64,000 nt of DNA, taken from contig JBFWQW010000004.1 of NCBI GenBank assembly GCA_050249235.1, positions 5,288 through 69,287 of the forward strand, in the 5' to 3' direction. The notes beneath the pieces are model-generated. The model was not told the origin of the DNA. It was given only the letters and a program-made list of their open reading frames with translations, and did no database searches. The stretch comes from JAEKLB01 sp050249235. GTDB taxonomy: Bacteria > Actinomycetota > Acidimicrobiia > Acidimicrobiales > CADCSY01. The first letter of the stretch is position 1. Every line of letters starts with the position of its first letter. Shown here piece by piece: positions 53,096 to 61,762 of this stretch. A program made the translations under genes and the position numbers.

Positions 53096-54255
53096 TCGAC
53101 GAGGGGGAGGTCGAGACCCGGCTGGCGTCGTGCCTCGAGCGGCGGGACGAGCACACCAGGGTCACGACCCTCGGCGCCGGCGGCTACGACGTCGAGGCCG
53201 GCCGCCGATACCTGGCCGCCGTGGTCGACGACGGCCTGGCGGTGCCGGCCTGGCCGGTCGAGCACGGCGGGCGGGCTGCCGGCCCCGACGAGGTGGCGGC
53301 GGTGAAGCAGGTCCACCAGGCGTTCGCGGTGCCCGACCTCTATCCCTTCCGGGTGGGGCTGCACATGGTGGGACCAACGTTGCTCGAGCACGGCACCGAC
53401 GACCAGCGCGATCGCTGGCTCCGGCCCATCGCGTCGGGCCGGGAGATCTGGTGCCAGCTCTTCTCCGAGCCCGACGCCGGCTCCGACCTGGCCAACGTGT
53501 CGACGCTGGCCACCCGGCTCGACGGTGGCTGGCGGCTCGACGGCCAGAAGGTGTGGACGAGCCGTGGTGCCTATGCCGACCGGGGCATCTGCCTGGCCCG
53601 CCACGACGCCGAGGTGCCGAAGCACGCCGGGCTCACCATGTTCGCGGTGCGGATGGACGCCCCCGGCGTGGAGGTGCGGCCGCTCCGGCAGATGAACGGC
53701 GACACCCACTTCAGCGAGGTGTTCCTCGCCGGGGCCGAGGTGGACGACGCCGACCGCATCGGCGAGGTGGGCGGGGGCTGGAAGGTCACCACCACCCTCC
53801 TCGCCCACGAGCGGGCCGCCGCCGACCGCAGCGCGCCGCGGGCCGTCGGCGACAGCGCCCTGCCGGTGTGGCTGGCCGGGCTGGGCGCCACCGAGCGGTG
53901 GCGGGCCGATGCCGTCCTGCGCGACCGGGCCATGGCGCTCTTCGCCTACGAGGAGTCGATCCGCTTCACCCAGCTGCGGGCCGCGGCCAGCGGGGCCGGG
54001 GGCTCGGGGCTCAAGCTCCACGGGGCGGCATCGTTCAAGCGGCGGGCCGAGCTCGTGCTCGACGCCCTCGGGCCGCACGGGATGCTGGCCGACGTCGACG
54101 CGGCGGTGGACTTCCTGACCGCCCCGTCCATGTCGATCCGGGGCGGCACCGACGAGATCCAGCGCAACGTGGTGGGGGAGCGGGTGCTCGGCCTGCCGAC
54201 CGAGCCCCGCATCGACCGGGACGTGCCGTGGTCGCGGTCCCGCCGGGGCCTCTGA
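53092..54255 (+). CDS. Acyl-CoA dehydrogenase
   Basis: 387 residues. CQLFSEPDAGSDLANVST and GQKVWTSRGAYADRGI form the FAD/substrate domain. The C-terminal IRGGTDEIQRNVVGERVLG has Arg at the usual catalytic Glu position (as in other alpha-type FadE proteins). GTG start overlaps the preceding crotonase stop. No beta-type partner lies next to it. It ends 43 bp before the thiolase. Confidence 0.85.
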   Translation: MIDEGEVETRLASCLERRDEHTRVTTLGAGGYDVEAGRRYLAAVVDDGLAVPAWPVEHGGRAAGPDEVAAVKQVHQAFAVPDLYPFRVGLHMVGPTLLEHGTDDQRDRWLRPIASGREIWCQLFSEPDAGSDLANVSTLATRLDGGWRLDGQKVWTSRGAYADRGICLARHDAEVPKHAGLTMFAVRMDAPGVEVRPLRQMNGDTHFSEVFLAGAEVDDADRIGEVGGGWKVTTTLLAHERAAADRSAPRAVGDSALPVWLAGLGATERWRADAVLRDRAMALFAYEESIRFTQLRAAASGAGGSGLKLHGAASFKRRAELVLDALGPHGMLADVDAAVDFLTAPSMSIRGGTDEIQRNVVGERVLGLPTEPRIDRDVPWSRSRRGL

Positions 54256-54298
54256 GCGCGACCTCACTACGCTCGCCCGGACGGCAGGAGGAGGCGAC

Positions 54299-55480
54299 GT
54301 GAGCGACGTGGTCGTGGTGGGCGCGGTGCGGTCGGCGATCGGGAGGCGGAACGGGGCCCTGGCCCACACCTACGCCACCGAGCTGCTCGGCGACGTGCTG
54401 GCCGGGTTGGTCGAGCGCACGGGCATCGACCCGGGCGCGGTCGGCCACGTGCTCGGCGGGTGCGTGAACCAGCTCGGGATGCAGGCGTCGAACGTGACCC
54501 GCAACGCCTGGCTCGGCGCCGGCCTCCCCCTCGAGGTCCCAGCGGTCACGGTGAACACGCAGTGCGGCTCGTCGCAGGAGGCCACCACCCTGGCCCACGC
54601 CCTGCTCGGCGCCGGGCTGGTCGACGTGGCCATCGCCTGCGGCGTCGAGGCCATGAGCCAGGTGCCGATGGGCTCGACGGCGCCGTCCGAGCCCGACTAC
54701 GGCCAACCCCGGGGCGGCCGGTACGCCACGGTCTACGAGCCCACCACCCAGTTCGAGGGTGCCGAGCGGATCGCCGAGACGTGGCAGCTCACCCGCGACG
54801 AGCTCGACGGGTTCGGGAAGCGCTCGCAGGACCTGGCCGCGTCGGCCTGGGAAGCGGGCCGGTTCGACGACCAGATCCTCGGCCTCGACGTGGCCGTCAC
54901 CGACGACCGCGGCGACGTAGTCGGCACCAAGCGCTTCGACCGCGACGAGGGCCTGCGGGCCACCACGCTGGAGGGCCTGTCCGGCCTCAAGACCAACCTG
55001 CGGGACCGCGACCCCGCCTTCCACACCGCCGGCACGTCGTCGCAGATCTCCGACGGCGCCAGCGCGGTGCTGCTCACGACGGCCGAGCGGGCCGACCAGC
55101 TCGGGCTGCGGCCCCGGGCCCGGATCGTGGCGTCGGTGCTGGCCGGCAGCGACCCGGTCCACATGCTCACCGGCCCCATCCCGGCCACGGCCCAGCTGCT
55201 CGAGCGGTCCGGTCTCGCCCTCGACGACATCGACCTGTTCGAGGTGAACGAGGCCTTCGCCTCGGTGGTGCTGGCCTGGCGCAAGGAGACCGGCGCCGAC
55301 CCCGACAAGGTGAACGTGAACGGCGGCGCCATCGCCCTCGGCCACCCCCTCGGCGCCACCGGCACCGTCCTGCTCACCAAGGCCCTCCACGAGCTGGAGC
55401 GCCGCCAGGGCCGCTACGCCCTCGTGACGATGTGCTGCGGCGGCGGCCTCGGCACCGGCACCATCCTCGAGCGCCTCTGA
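54299..55480 (+). CDS. Thiolase (acetyl-CoA acetyltransferase family)
   Basis: 393 residues. The nucleophilic Cys is in VNTQCGSSQEA (about residue 90), NEAFASV holds the conserved Asn-Glu, GGAIALGHPLGATG the catalytic His and MCCGGGLGTG the second Cys. It should cleave 3-ketoacyl-CoA in beta-oxidation. GTG start with GGAGGAGG upstream, and a TACGCT about 30 bases upstream may be its own promoter. It is ended by a hairpin facing the acyl-CoA synthetase. Confidence 0.92.
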   Translation: MSDVVVVGAVRSAIGRRNGALAHTYATELLGDVLAGLVERTGIDPGAVGHVLGGCVNQLGMQASNVTRNAWLGAGLPLEVPAVTVNTQCGSSQEATTLAHALLGAGLVDVAIACGVEAMSQVPMGSTAPSEPDYGQPRGGRYATVYEPTTQFEGAERIAETWQLTRDELDGFGKRSQDLAASAWEAGRFDDQILGLDVAVTDDRGDVVGTKRFDRDEGLRATTLEGLSGLKTNLRDRDPAFHTAGTSSQISDGASAVLLTTAERADQLGLRPRARIVASVLAGSDPVHMLTGPIPATAQLLERSGLALDDIDLFEVNEAFASVVLAWRKETGADPDKVNVNGGAIALGHPLGATGTVLLTKALHELERRQGRYALVTMCCGGGLGTGTILERL

Positions 55481-55487
55481 CCTTCGT

Positions 55488-55532
55488 TCCGGGTTCACGG
55501 ATCCACGCACGTGTAGGAGCCATGAACCCGGA
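55488..55532. terminator. Bidirectional terminator hairpin
   Basis: TCCGGGTTCA (55488-55497) pairs perfectly with TGAACCCGGA (55523-55532), loop 25 nt. It lies between the convergent thiolase and acyl-CoA synthetase stops. Confidence 0.7.
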
Positions 55533-55555
55533 GCCAGGTCGGTCCGACGACCGGC

Positions 55556-56965
55556 TCACGGCATCGGCAGGTCCCGCCGCTGGATCTTGCCGTTGGGGTT
55601 GCGGGGGATGGCGGGCACGGCGGTCCAGACGGTGGGGACCTTGAAGCCGGCCAGGTGCGTGCGGGTCCAGCTGCGGAGCTCGGCCTCGTCGAGGGTGCCG
55701 TCGGCAGTGACGACCCAGGCGCCGACGGTCTGGCCGAGGCGGTCGTCGGGCACGGCGGCCACGGCCACGTCGAGCACGGCCGGGTGGCGGCCGAGGACGG
55801 CCTCGACCTCGAGGGGGTGGACGTTCTCGCCGCCCCGCACGATCACGTCGCCGGCCCGGCCGGTGAGGAAGAGGTAGCCGTCGTCGAGGGTGCCGAGGTC
55901 GCCGGTGCGCAGCCAGCCGTCGGGGCCGGGACGGAAGAGGTGGTCGGCCCGGGCCAAGACCTCACCGGCCTCGATGCGCAGCTCGACGCCCGGCGCGGCC
56001 CGCCCCGCGGCCCGCAGCAGGTCGGGGCGGTCGGCGACCCCACGGCGGTGGTCGGCCGCCGACAGGGAGGCGATCGGGCTCCCCTCCGTCTGGCCGTAGA
56101 GCGCTACCACTTCGAGCGCCGTCTCCTGGGCCAGGAGGGCGGCCAGCGTGGCCGGCCGGATCGGGGCGCCGCCGTACTGCAGCAGCCGCATCGACGGGAG
56201 CCGCAGCCGGCCCCGCCCGAGCATGTCCTCGATCATCGTGGGCACGACGGAGCCGTGGGTGGGAGCCAGCGGGGCCAGGGCGGCCCAGGCCTCGTCGCGG
56301 TAGCGGGGGAGCGGGATCACGGCCGCACCGGCGGCGAGGGCGGCCAGGGTGAGGCCGAGGCCGCCGATGTGGTGGATGCCCTTGGCGGTGACGTAGCGGT
56401 CGCCGGGGCCGAGGTCGAGGAGCCCGGCGACGACGGGGGTGCGGGCGGCCAGGGGGGCGTGGCGGACGTCGACCCGCTTCGGCACGCCGGCCGTGCCCGA
56501 CGTGTGCAGCACCACCGCCACCTCGCCGGGCGACGCCGGACCGGGCTCGGCCTCGACGAGGGGGCCCAGCACGGCCAGCCGGTGCCCGGAGGCGTCGGCC
56601 ACCGCTGCCCCGACCGCAGCCGACGGCCCGTCGGCGACCAGCACCGACCCGCCGGCGGAGCGGACGGCCGCCTCCAGCTCGCCGGGCGTGAGGAGGGGGC
56701 CGAGCGGCGCGATCGGTCGGCCCGACGCGGCGCCGGCCACCACGAGGGCCAGGGCCGACGGCGACGCCCAGAGGATCGCCGGCACGGTCTGGCCGGGTGC
56801 CACCCCGAGCGCGTCGAGCCAGGCGCTGGCCCCGGCCGCCCGGGCCAGGAGCTCCTCCGTGGTCCAGGCGGCGCCGGCGTCGACGACGGCCAGGTCGCCG
56901 GCCGGCCGGGCCGCCAGCTGGTCGAGCCAGGCCGAGCCGCTCGGGCCGTGCGCGCCGTCCGCCAT
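55556..56965 (-). CDS. Acyl-CoA synthetase / AMP-dependent ligase
   Basis: 469 residues, shorter than typical (about 520-550). ATP-binding VVLHTSGTAGVPKRVDV, GLYGQTEG-like ALYGQTEGSP, LRTGDLGTLDDGYLFLTGR and the C-terminal catalytic Lys in NPNGKIQRRDL are intact. It activates a carboxylic acid to acyl-CoA. The ATG is two bases after the stop of the upstream acyl-CoA dehydrogenase. It closes the minus-strand unit of two dehydrogenases and ligase. Confidence 0.88.
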   Translation of the reverse strand: MADGAHGPSGSAWLDQLAARPAGDLAVVDAGAAWTTEELLARAAGASAWLDALGVAPGQTVPAILWASPSALALVVAGAASGRPIAPLGPLLTPGELEAAVRSAGGSVLVADGPSAAVGAAVADASGHRLAVLGPLVEAEPGPASPGEVAVVLHTSGTAGVPKRVDVRHAPLAARTPVVAGLLDLGPGDRYVTAKGIHHIGGLGLTLAALAAGAAVIPLPRYRDEAWAALAPLAPTHGSVVPTMIEDMLGRGRLRLPSMRLLQYGGAPIRPATLAALLAQETALEVVALYGQTEGSPIASLSAADHRRGVADRPDLLRAAGRAAPGVELRIEAGEVLARADHLFRPGPDGWLRTGDLGTLDDGYLFLTGRAGDVIVRGGENVHPLEVEAVLGRHPAVLDVAVAAVPDDRLGQTVGAWVVTADGTLDEAELRSWTRTHLAGFKVPTVWTAVPAIPRNPNGKIQRRDLPMP

Positions 56966-56967
56966 CG

Positions 56968-58113
56968 TCAGGGCCGGGGGAGGCCGAGGCCCCGCTGGCC
57001 GACGATGTTGCGCTGCATCTCGCTCGAGCCGGCATAGATCGTGCGCACCACCGACTGGCGGAAGGTGTGCTCCAGGTCGCCGTCGGCCACCGCCCCGGGC
57101 TGGCCGGCCCGGAGCAGCGCCTCGGGGCCGACGACGTCGACGAGCTGGCCGGCGGCCCGCACGAGGGCCTCGCTCGAGAACAGCTTCGCCATCGACGCCT
57201 CGACGTCGGAGATGCGGCCGGACTCTGCCACCCAGGCGCTGTGCTGGCCGAGCAGCATGCCCACCTCGGCGTCGGTGGCGGCCCGGGCCAGGCGCTCGGC
57301 GACCGCCGGCTCGTCGATCCGCCCTGTCGAGGCCGCCCAGGCGCCGGCCTGCTGCACGAGGCGGGCCAGCTGGGCACCCCAGTTCGTGCCGTGCTCGTAG
57401 CTCAGGCCCACCCGCATGACGTCCCAGCCGCCGTCGACCTCCCCGATGCGCATCGAGTCGGGCACGCGGACGTCGGTGTAGAAGGTGACGTTCGTCCGCT
57501 CGCCGCCGAGGGTGTGGACCGGCTGGACCTCGAAGCCGGGGGCGGCGGTGTCGACGAGGAACATCGTGAGGCCCTGGTGCTTCGGGACCTCGGAGTTCGT
57601 GCGGGCCAGCAGGAAGACGTAGCTGGCGATGTGGGCCATCGTCGTGAACATCTTCTGGCCGTTGACGATCCACTCGTCGCCGTCCCGCACCGCCCTCGTC
57701 TTCGCCGCGGCAACGTCCGACCCGGCGTCGGGCTCCGACCAGCCGAGCGAGAGCAGGATCTCGCCGCCGAGCACCCGGGGGATCACGAGCTGCTGTTGCG
57801 CCTCGCTGCCGACGTGGCGGATGGCGTTGGTGGCCGTCATGGTGAGGCTCATGCCGTCGCGGGGAGCGCCGGCGAGGAAGAGCTCCTCCTCGAGCACGTT
57901 CATCTCCCACGGCCCCCAGCCGCGGCCGCCGTACGCCTCCGGCCAGGCCGCCGCGATCCAGCCCCGCTCGGCCATGGCCCGGTGCAGGCCCCAGTCGTGC
58001 TGCGTGCCGGTGGCCTCCACCCGGGCCTTCATCTCGTCGTCAACGTGGTCGGCGAGGAAGGCCCGCACCTCGGCCCGGAAGGCCTCGGCCCGATCGCTGG
58101 AGGAGAAGTTCAC
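56968..58113 (-). CDS. Acyl-CoA dehydrogenase (alpha-type)
   Basis: 381 residues. LGWSEPDAGSDVAAAKTRA and GQKMFTTMAHIASYVFLLA are FAD/substrate-domain motifs. The C-terminal IYAGSSEMQRNIVGQRGLG has Ala in place of the catalytic Glu of medium-chain enzymes. GTG start overlaps the stop of the dehydrogenase upstream (GTGA), forming a second coupled dehydrogenase pair like that at 3814-6227. Confidence 0.87.
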   Translation of the reverse strand: MNFSSSDRAEAFRAEVRAFLADHVDDEMKARVEATGTQHDWGLHRAMAERGWIAAAWPEAYGGRGWGPWEMNVLEEELFLAGAPRDGMSLTMTATNAIRHVGSEAQQQLVIPRVLGGEILLSLGWSEPDAGSDVAAAKTRAVRDGDEWIVNGQKMFTTMAHIASYVFLLARTNSEVPKHQGLTMFLVDTAAPGFEVQPVHTLGGERTNVTFYTDVRVPDSMRIGEVDGGWDVMRVGLSYEHGTNWGAQLARLVQQAGAWAASTGRIDEPAVAERLARAATDAEVGMLLGQHSAWVAESGRISDVEASMAKLFSSEALVRAAGQLVDVVGPEALLRAGQPGAVADGDLEHTFRQSVVRTIYAGSSEMQRNIVGQRGLGLPRP

Positions 58114-59108
58114 CGGACCGCCCCGAAGAGCTGCCGGCCGAGCTCGGCGTAGCCGGACCTCGGGTCGCCGCCGACGACCGACCAGAGCTTGGCCCGGCGG
58201 AGGAAGAGTTGGATGTCGTACTCGAGCATGAAGCCGTAGCCGCCGTGGAAGTGGAGGCTGTTCCCGGCCACCCGGTTGGCCACCTCGCCGGCCCAAAGGT
58301 GGGCCATCGCCGCCAGCCGGGGGCCGTCGGCGGGCTGCTCGTCGAGGGCCCAGGCCGCCTTGCGGGTGAGCAGCTGGAGGCCCTGGACGTCGGTGGCGTC
58401 GTCGGCCAGGCGGTGGGCGATCGACTGGAAGGCGGCGATGGGCTTGCCGAACTGCTCCCGCTGCTTCGTGTAGGCGACGCCGATCTCGAGGGCGGCGGCG
58501 GCCAGGCCGGCGAGCAGCGAAGCCGTGAGCGACCGCCACTCGTCCAGCGCCGCGGCCTGCAGGCGGCGGGCCGCCGCGCCGGTGGCGAGCACCGTTCGCG
58601 GTCCGTCCAGGGCCACGTCGGCCAGGGGAGCCGAGGCGGTGTTGCCCAGCGCGGCCCCGCCGCCCGGCACCACCACCAGCTCGTCGCCGTCGAGCACGAC
58701 CACCGAGGCGGCCACGGCGCCGGCCGGCACCAGGCGGGCGACGCCGGCCACCGGAGGTCGGACGGCGAACGTGACGATCTCGCCGGCGTTGGCCCGCTCG
58801 ACCCGCTCGGCCGCGCCGGCGGCCGCCAGCAGGCGGGTGGCCACGATCGCCTCGACGTAGGGGAGGGGTGCGAGCTGGCGGCCGACCTGCTCGCCGACCA
58901 GGGCGAGGTCGAGCAGGGTCGCCCCGCCGCCGGCCGCCTCGGGCGCCCCCATCATCGGCACGCCGAGGTCGACGACCATGGCCCAGAGGGCGGGGTCGTG
59001 GCCGAGCGGCTCGGCCGCCCGGACGACCGCCGGAGTGGACTCCTTGGCGAGGAACCCGCCGAACGCGTCGACCAGGGCGCGCTGGTCGTCGGTCGGGGTG
59101 AGATCCAT
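58110..59108 (-). CDS. Acyl-CoA dehydrogenase (beta-type)
   Basis: 332 residues, shorter than its partner. MDLTPTDDQRALVDAF starts the helical domain; the C-terminus has LHFHGGYGFMLEYDIQLFLRR and no G-G-T-x-E motif, as in beta subunits of heteromeric actinobacterial FadE pairs. GGAGGACCACCGC precedes the ATG, and a TACGCT about 37 bases upstream is a likely -10. Divergent from the alcohol dehydrogenase gene. Confidence 0.85.
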   Translation of the reverse strand: MDLTPTDDQRALVDAFGGFLAKESTPAVVRAAEPLGHDPALWAMVVDLGVPMMGAPEAAGGGATLLDLALVGEQVGRQLAPLPYVEAIVATRLLAAAGAAERVERANAGEIVTFAVRPPVAGVARLVPAGAVAASVVVLDGDELVVVPGGGAALGNTASAPLADVALDGPRTVLATGAAARRLQAAALDEWRSLTASLLAGLAAAALEIGVAYTKQREQFGKPIAAFQSIAHRLADDATDVQGLQLLTRKAAWALDEQPADGPRLAAMAHLWAGEVANRVAGNSLHFHGGYGFMLEYDIQLFLRRAKLWSVVGGDPRSGYAELGRQLFGAVR

Positions 59109-59169
59109 GCGGTGGTCCTCCAGGGGTGGCGCCGGCCGCGAGCGTAGGTGCCGGGTAGCGTCCGCGGCC

Positions 59170-60210
59170 GTGCGAGCGGCGGTCTACCACGGTGTCGGCG
59201 ACGTGCGGCTCGAGGACGTCGAGGAGCCCGAGGTCGGCCCCGGCGAGGTGAAGCTGGCGGTGGTCCTCAACGGCCTCTGCGGCACCGACCTCCACGAGGT
59301 CTTCGACTCGCAGCGGGCGGTGCCGTCGTCGCCGCACCCCCTCACCGGCGTCACCGCCCCCGTGATCCTGGGCCACGAGATCGGTGGCACGGTGGTCGAG
59401 GTCGGCGCGGGCGTGGACGACCTCGAGATCGGCGCCCTCGTCGCCGTCGAGCCGCTGCACCGGTGCGGCGCCTGCCCGTCGTGCGACGCGGGCGACGTGA
59501 ACCTCTGCGACCGGCTCGCCTTCCACGGCCTGTCGACCCGGGGCGGGGGGCTGGCCGAGCGGACCGTGGTCCGGCGGGAGATGGTGCACCTGGCCCCGGC
59601 CGGCGTGACGGGGGAGGGAGCGGCGATGGCCGAGCCGCTGTCGGTCGCCTGGCACGCCGTCGACCGGACCGGCGCCCGGTCCGGGCAGGCCGCGGCGGTG
59701 CTCGGCGGCGGCCCGATCGGCATCGGCATCCTGCTCACCCTCCGGCTGCGGGGCGTCGACGCCTTCGTGGTCGAGCCCTCGCCCGACCGGCGGGCCGCGG
59801 TCGCCGCCCTCGGAGCCACCGCCCTCGACCCGGCCGACGGTCCCGTCCCCGAGCAGCTGCGGGCCTTCACCGGCGGCCGGGGCGTCGACGTCTGCTTCGA
59901 GACGTCGGCGGTGGTCGCCTCGCTCGAGAACGCCCTCGGCGCCACCGCCAAGCACGGCGTCGTGATGCTGCTGGCCTCGCCCCGCCAGCCGCTGCCGGCC
60001 GTGCTCGGCCTGGCCCTGGCCAAGGAGCTCGACCTCCGCACGACCTACGCCTACCGGGGGGAGTTCCCGGCCGTCCTCGAAGCCATCGCCGCCGGGGGCT
60101 TCCCGTTCGACGGCTGGGTCACCACCATGCCGCTCAGCCGCATCGACGAGGCCCTCGCCGGCATGCGGGCCGGCCACCTCCTCAAGGTCCTCGTCGACCC
60201 GACCGCCTGA
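59170..60210 (+). CDS. Zinc-dependent medium-chain alcohol dehydrogenase
   Basis: 346 residues. Catalytic zinc ligands are Cys in LNGLCGTDLHE and His in ILGHEIGGTVVE; the structural zinc site is HRCGACPSCDAGDVNLC. The Rossmann motif is VLGGGPIGIGILL. The closest type is 2,3-butanediol/sorbitol dehydrogenase-like. GTG start; a TAGCGT lies eight bases upstream with no Shine-Dalgarno, so the mRNA may be near-leaderless. Substrate unknown, presumably a secondary alcohol. Confidence 0.88.
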   Translation: MRAAVYHGVGDVRLEDVEEPEVGPGEVKLAVVLNGLCGTDLHEVFDSQRAVPSSPHPLTGVTAPVILGHEIGGTVVEVGAGVDDLEIGALVAVEPLHRCGACPSCDAGDVNLCDRLAFHGLSTRGGGLAERTVVRREMVHLAPAGVTGEGAAMAEPLSVAWHAVDRTGARSGQAAAVLGGGPIGIGILLTLRLRGVDAFVVEPSPDRRAAVAALGATALDPADGPVPEQLRAFTGGRGVDVCFETSAVVASLENALGATAKHGVVMLLASPRQPLPAVLGLALAKELDLRTTYAYRGEFPAVLEAIAAGGFPFDGWVTTMPLSRIDEALAGMRAGHLLKVLVDPTA

Positions 60211-60335
60211 CGAGCGCCCGCCGCTCCGTGCGACGCCGGCGACCCCGAGGCGGCGACCATCCACGAACGGGGCGGGAGCTAGCCTCAACGGCGTTCAGAG
60301 GCGGGGGCCGGGCGGCCTGCCGTCGGGAGGAGCCC

Positions 60336-61139
60336 GTGCAGGTCCGCCAGCCCGACTTCGACTTCACCGGCATCGATCCCGTCTGGGCCGACGACCCCGT
60401 CGCCGTGCACGGGATCAACGCCCAGGGCCTGGTGCCGGCCTACATCGAGCCCTTCCTCATCAAGGTCATGCGCCGGGCCAAGGCCGAGCTCGACCCCGTC
60501 CGGCACGCCGACCTCCTCGCCGACCTCGACGTCTTCAACAAGCAGGAGGCCCAGCACTTCAAGTTCCACGTCGCCCTCAACCGGTGGATCCGGGAGGGCG
60601 GCTACCCGGGCATGGCCGAGATCGAGCGCCGCTACGAGGCCGAGTACGAGGCCATGCTGGCCGAGCGGCCCCTCGACTGGCTCCTCGCCTACTGCGAGGG
60701 CTTCGAGTCGATGGGGCTGGCCGCGTCGCACGGCTGGGTCGACGGCGCCACCTCGGCCGGGCTGGCGGGCGCCGACCCCCGCCCGATCGCCCTCTGGGAG
60801 TGGCACCTGGCCGAGGAGTACGAGCACCGCACGGTCGCCTTCCGGGTGCTGAAGGCGCTCTACGGCCGCAACCCGATCCGGTTCTACCGGCTGCGGCTCA
60901 GCGGCCTGCTCCACGCCGCCCGGCACATCGGCGCCAACGTCGGCGCCCTCCAGTCCTACCTGGTGCGGACGCATCGCGAGCTGGCCGGTGGGGAGGCGCC
61001 GCCCCCGCCGCCGAAGGCCGGCCGGGGGTCGCAGCTCGGCCTGCTGCGCCGCTTCGTGCCGGTGCTGTCGCCCTTCTACGACCCGGCCAGGGTGCCGCCC
61101 CCGGCCCGCCTCGGGACGGTGCTCGGTCGGACCGCCTAG
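60336..61139 (+). CDS. PF10118-like metal-dependent hydrolase family protein, copy 1
   Basis: 267 residues. Predicted all-helical, with acidic/His motifs reminiscent of ferritin-like diiron proteins: YIEPFLIKVMRRAKAEL, NKQEAQHFKFHVALN and EWHLAEEYEHRTVAFRVL. The family is called predicted metal-dependent hydrolase, but the E...E-x-x-H pattern suggests a bound metal pair. GGGAGGAG precedes the GTG; TAGCCT about 50 bases upstream may be the -10. A paralogue lies 1.4 kb downstream. The function is unknown; a role in lipid modification would fit the neighbours. Confidence 0.8.
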   Translation: MQVRQPDFDFTGIDPVWADDPVAVHGINAQGLVPAYIEPFLIKVMRRAKAELDPVRHADLLADLDVFNKQEAQHFKFHVALNRWIREGGYPGMAEIERRYEAEYEAMLAERPLDWLLAYCEGFESMGLAASHGWVDGATSAGLAGADPRPIALWEWHLAEEYEHRTVAFRVLKALYGRNPIRFYRLRLSGLLHAARHIGANVGALQSYLVRTHRELAGGEAPPPPPKAGRGSQLGLLRRFVPVLSPFYDPARVPPPARLGTVLGRTA

Positions 61140-61163
61140 CTGGTCGACCCCCCCTTTGCTGAA

Positions 61164-61206
61164 CTGGGTGCCACTGAAGCCCTGCCGCGGCACGGGCGGC
61201 ACCCAG
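61164..61206. terminator. Bidirectional terminator hairpin
   Basis: CTGGGTGCC (61164-61172) pairs perfectly with GGCACCCAG (61198-61206), with a GC-rich inner loop that can pair further. It lies between the convergent PF10118 and cupin genes. Confidence 0.65.
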
Positions 61207-61252
61207 CTCGCCGGCGTCTCGGGTCACCCGTGGGCGGTCGGCCGCGAGACCC

Positions 61253-61702
61253 TCAGTCGACGACGCCGGGGGGGAGGGTGAGGCCGTCGGCGGCCAGCGC
61301 TTCCTGGACGTCGACCAGCGTGCTGGCCGCGTCCTGGTACTTGGCCAGGCTCCCGTCCGGGCCATACCAGAGGAACCCGCCGTAGCTGGTGAACATGGCC
61401 AGCGTCTCCTCCACCGCGAGGAGGGTGTGGACGGTGCCGGGCGGCTCGTGCACGTAGTCGCCGGCGCAGGACTCCCAGTCGTACTCGAGGTAGCGCCAGC
61501 GGCCCTCGAACGTCCAGGCGTCGACGGCGCCGGTGTGGAGGTGGGTGGGCAGCTGCGTGCTGGCCGGCCAGCGGATGAGGTTGGTGAAGGAGTTCTCCGT
61601 GGTCGAGACCCGGAGCAGCTTCATCATCGTCGTGCCCCAGGGCCGCTCGAGGCGTGCCCACGGGACGTCGTCGGGGTGGACGTGGTAGGTGGCCGTGCCC
61701 AT
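61253..61702 (-). CDS. ChrR-like cupin protein
   Basis: 149 residues. PTHLHTGAVDAWTFEG and GDYVHEPPGTVHTLL give the two cupin motifs with His ligands; DVPWARLERPWGTTMMKLL starts the barrel. Homologues include 2,4'-dihydroxyacetophenone-dioxygenase-like and ChrR cupins, so a metal-bound dioxygenase or sensor is possible. TAGAGT sits six bases before the ATG with no Shine-Dalgarno, indicating a leaderless mRNA. It is divergent from the SDR gene, with a 60-bp gap. Confidence 0.8.
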   Translation of the reverse strand: MGTATYHVHPDDVPWARLERPWGTTMMKLLRVSTTENSFTNLIRWPASTQLPTHLHTGAVDAWTFEGRWRYLEYDWESCAGDYVHEPPGTVHTLLAVEETLAMFTSYGGFLWYGPDGSLAKYQDAASTLVDVQEALAADGLTLPPGVVD

Positions 61703-61708
61703 CGGCGC

Positions 61709-61714
61709 ACTCTA
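61709..61714 (-). promoter_or_regulatory. Probable -10 element (TAGAGT) of leaderless cupin mRNA
   Basis: TAGAGT on the minus strand, then six bases, then the ATG of the cupin gene. No Shine-Dalgarno. Confidence 0.5.
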
Positions 61715-61750
61715 CGACCGGGTCAACGGCAGCGCCGGGGCGCCGTCGGC

Positions 61751-61756
61751 TAGGAA
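61751..61756 (+). promoter_or_regulatory. Probable -10 element (TAGGAA) of leaderless SDR mRNA
   Basis: CTAGGAACGGGGCATG: TAGGAA, six bases, ATG. Almost identical to the sequence before the gene at 62563. Confidence 0.5.
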
Positions 61757-61762
61757 CGGGGC

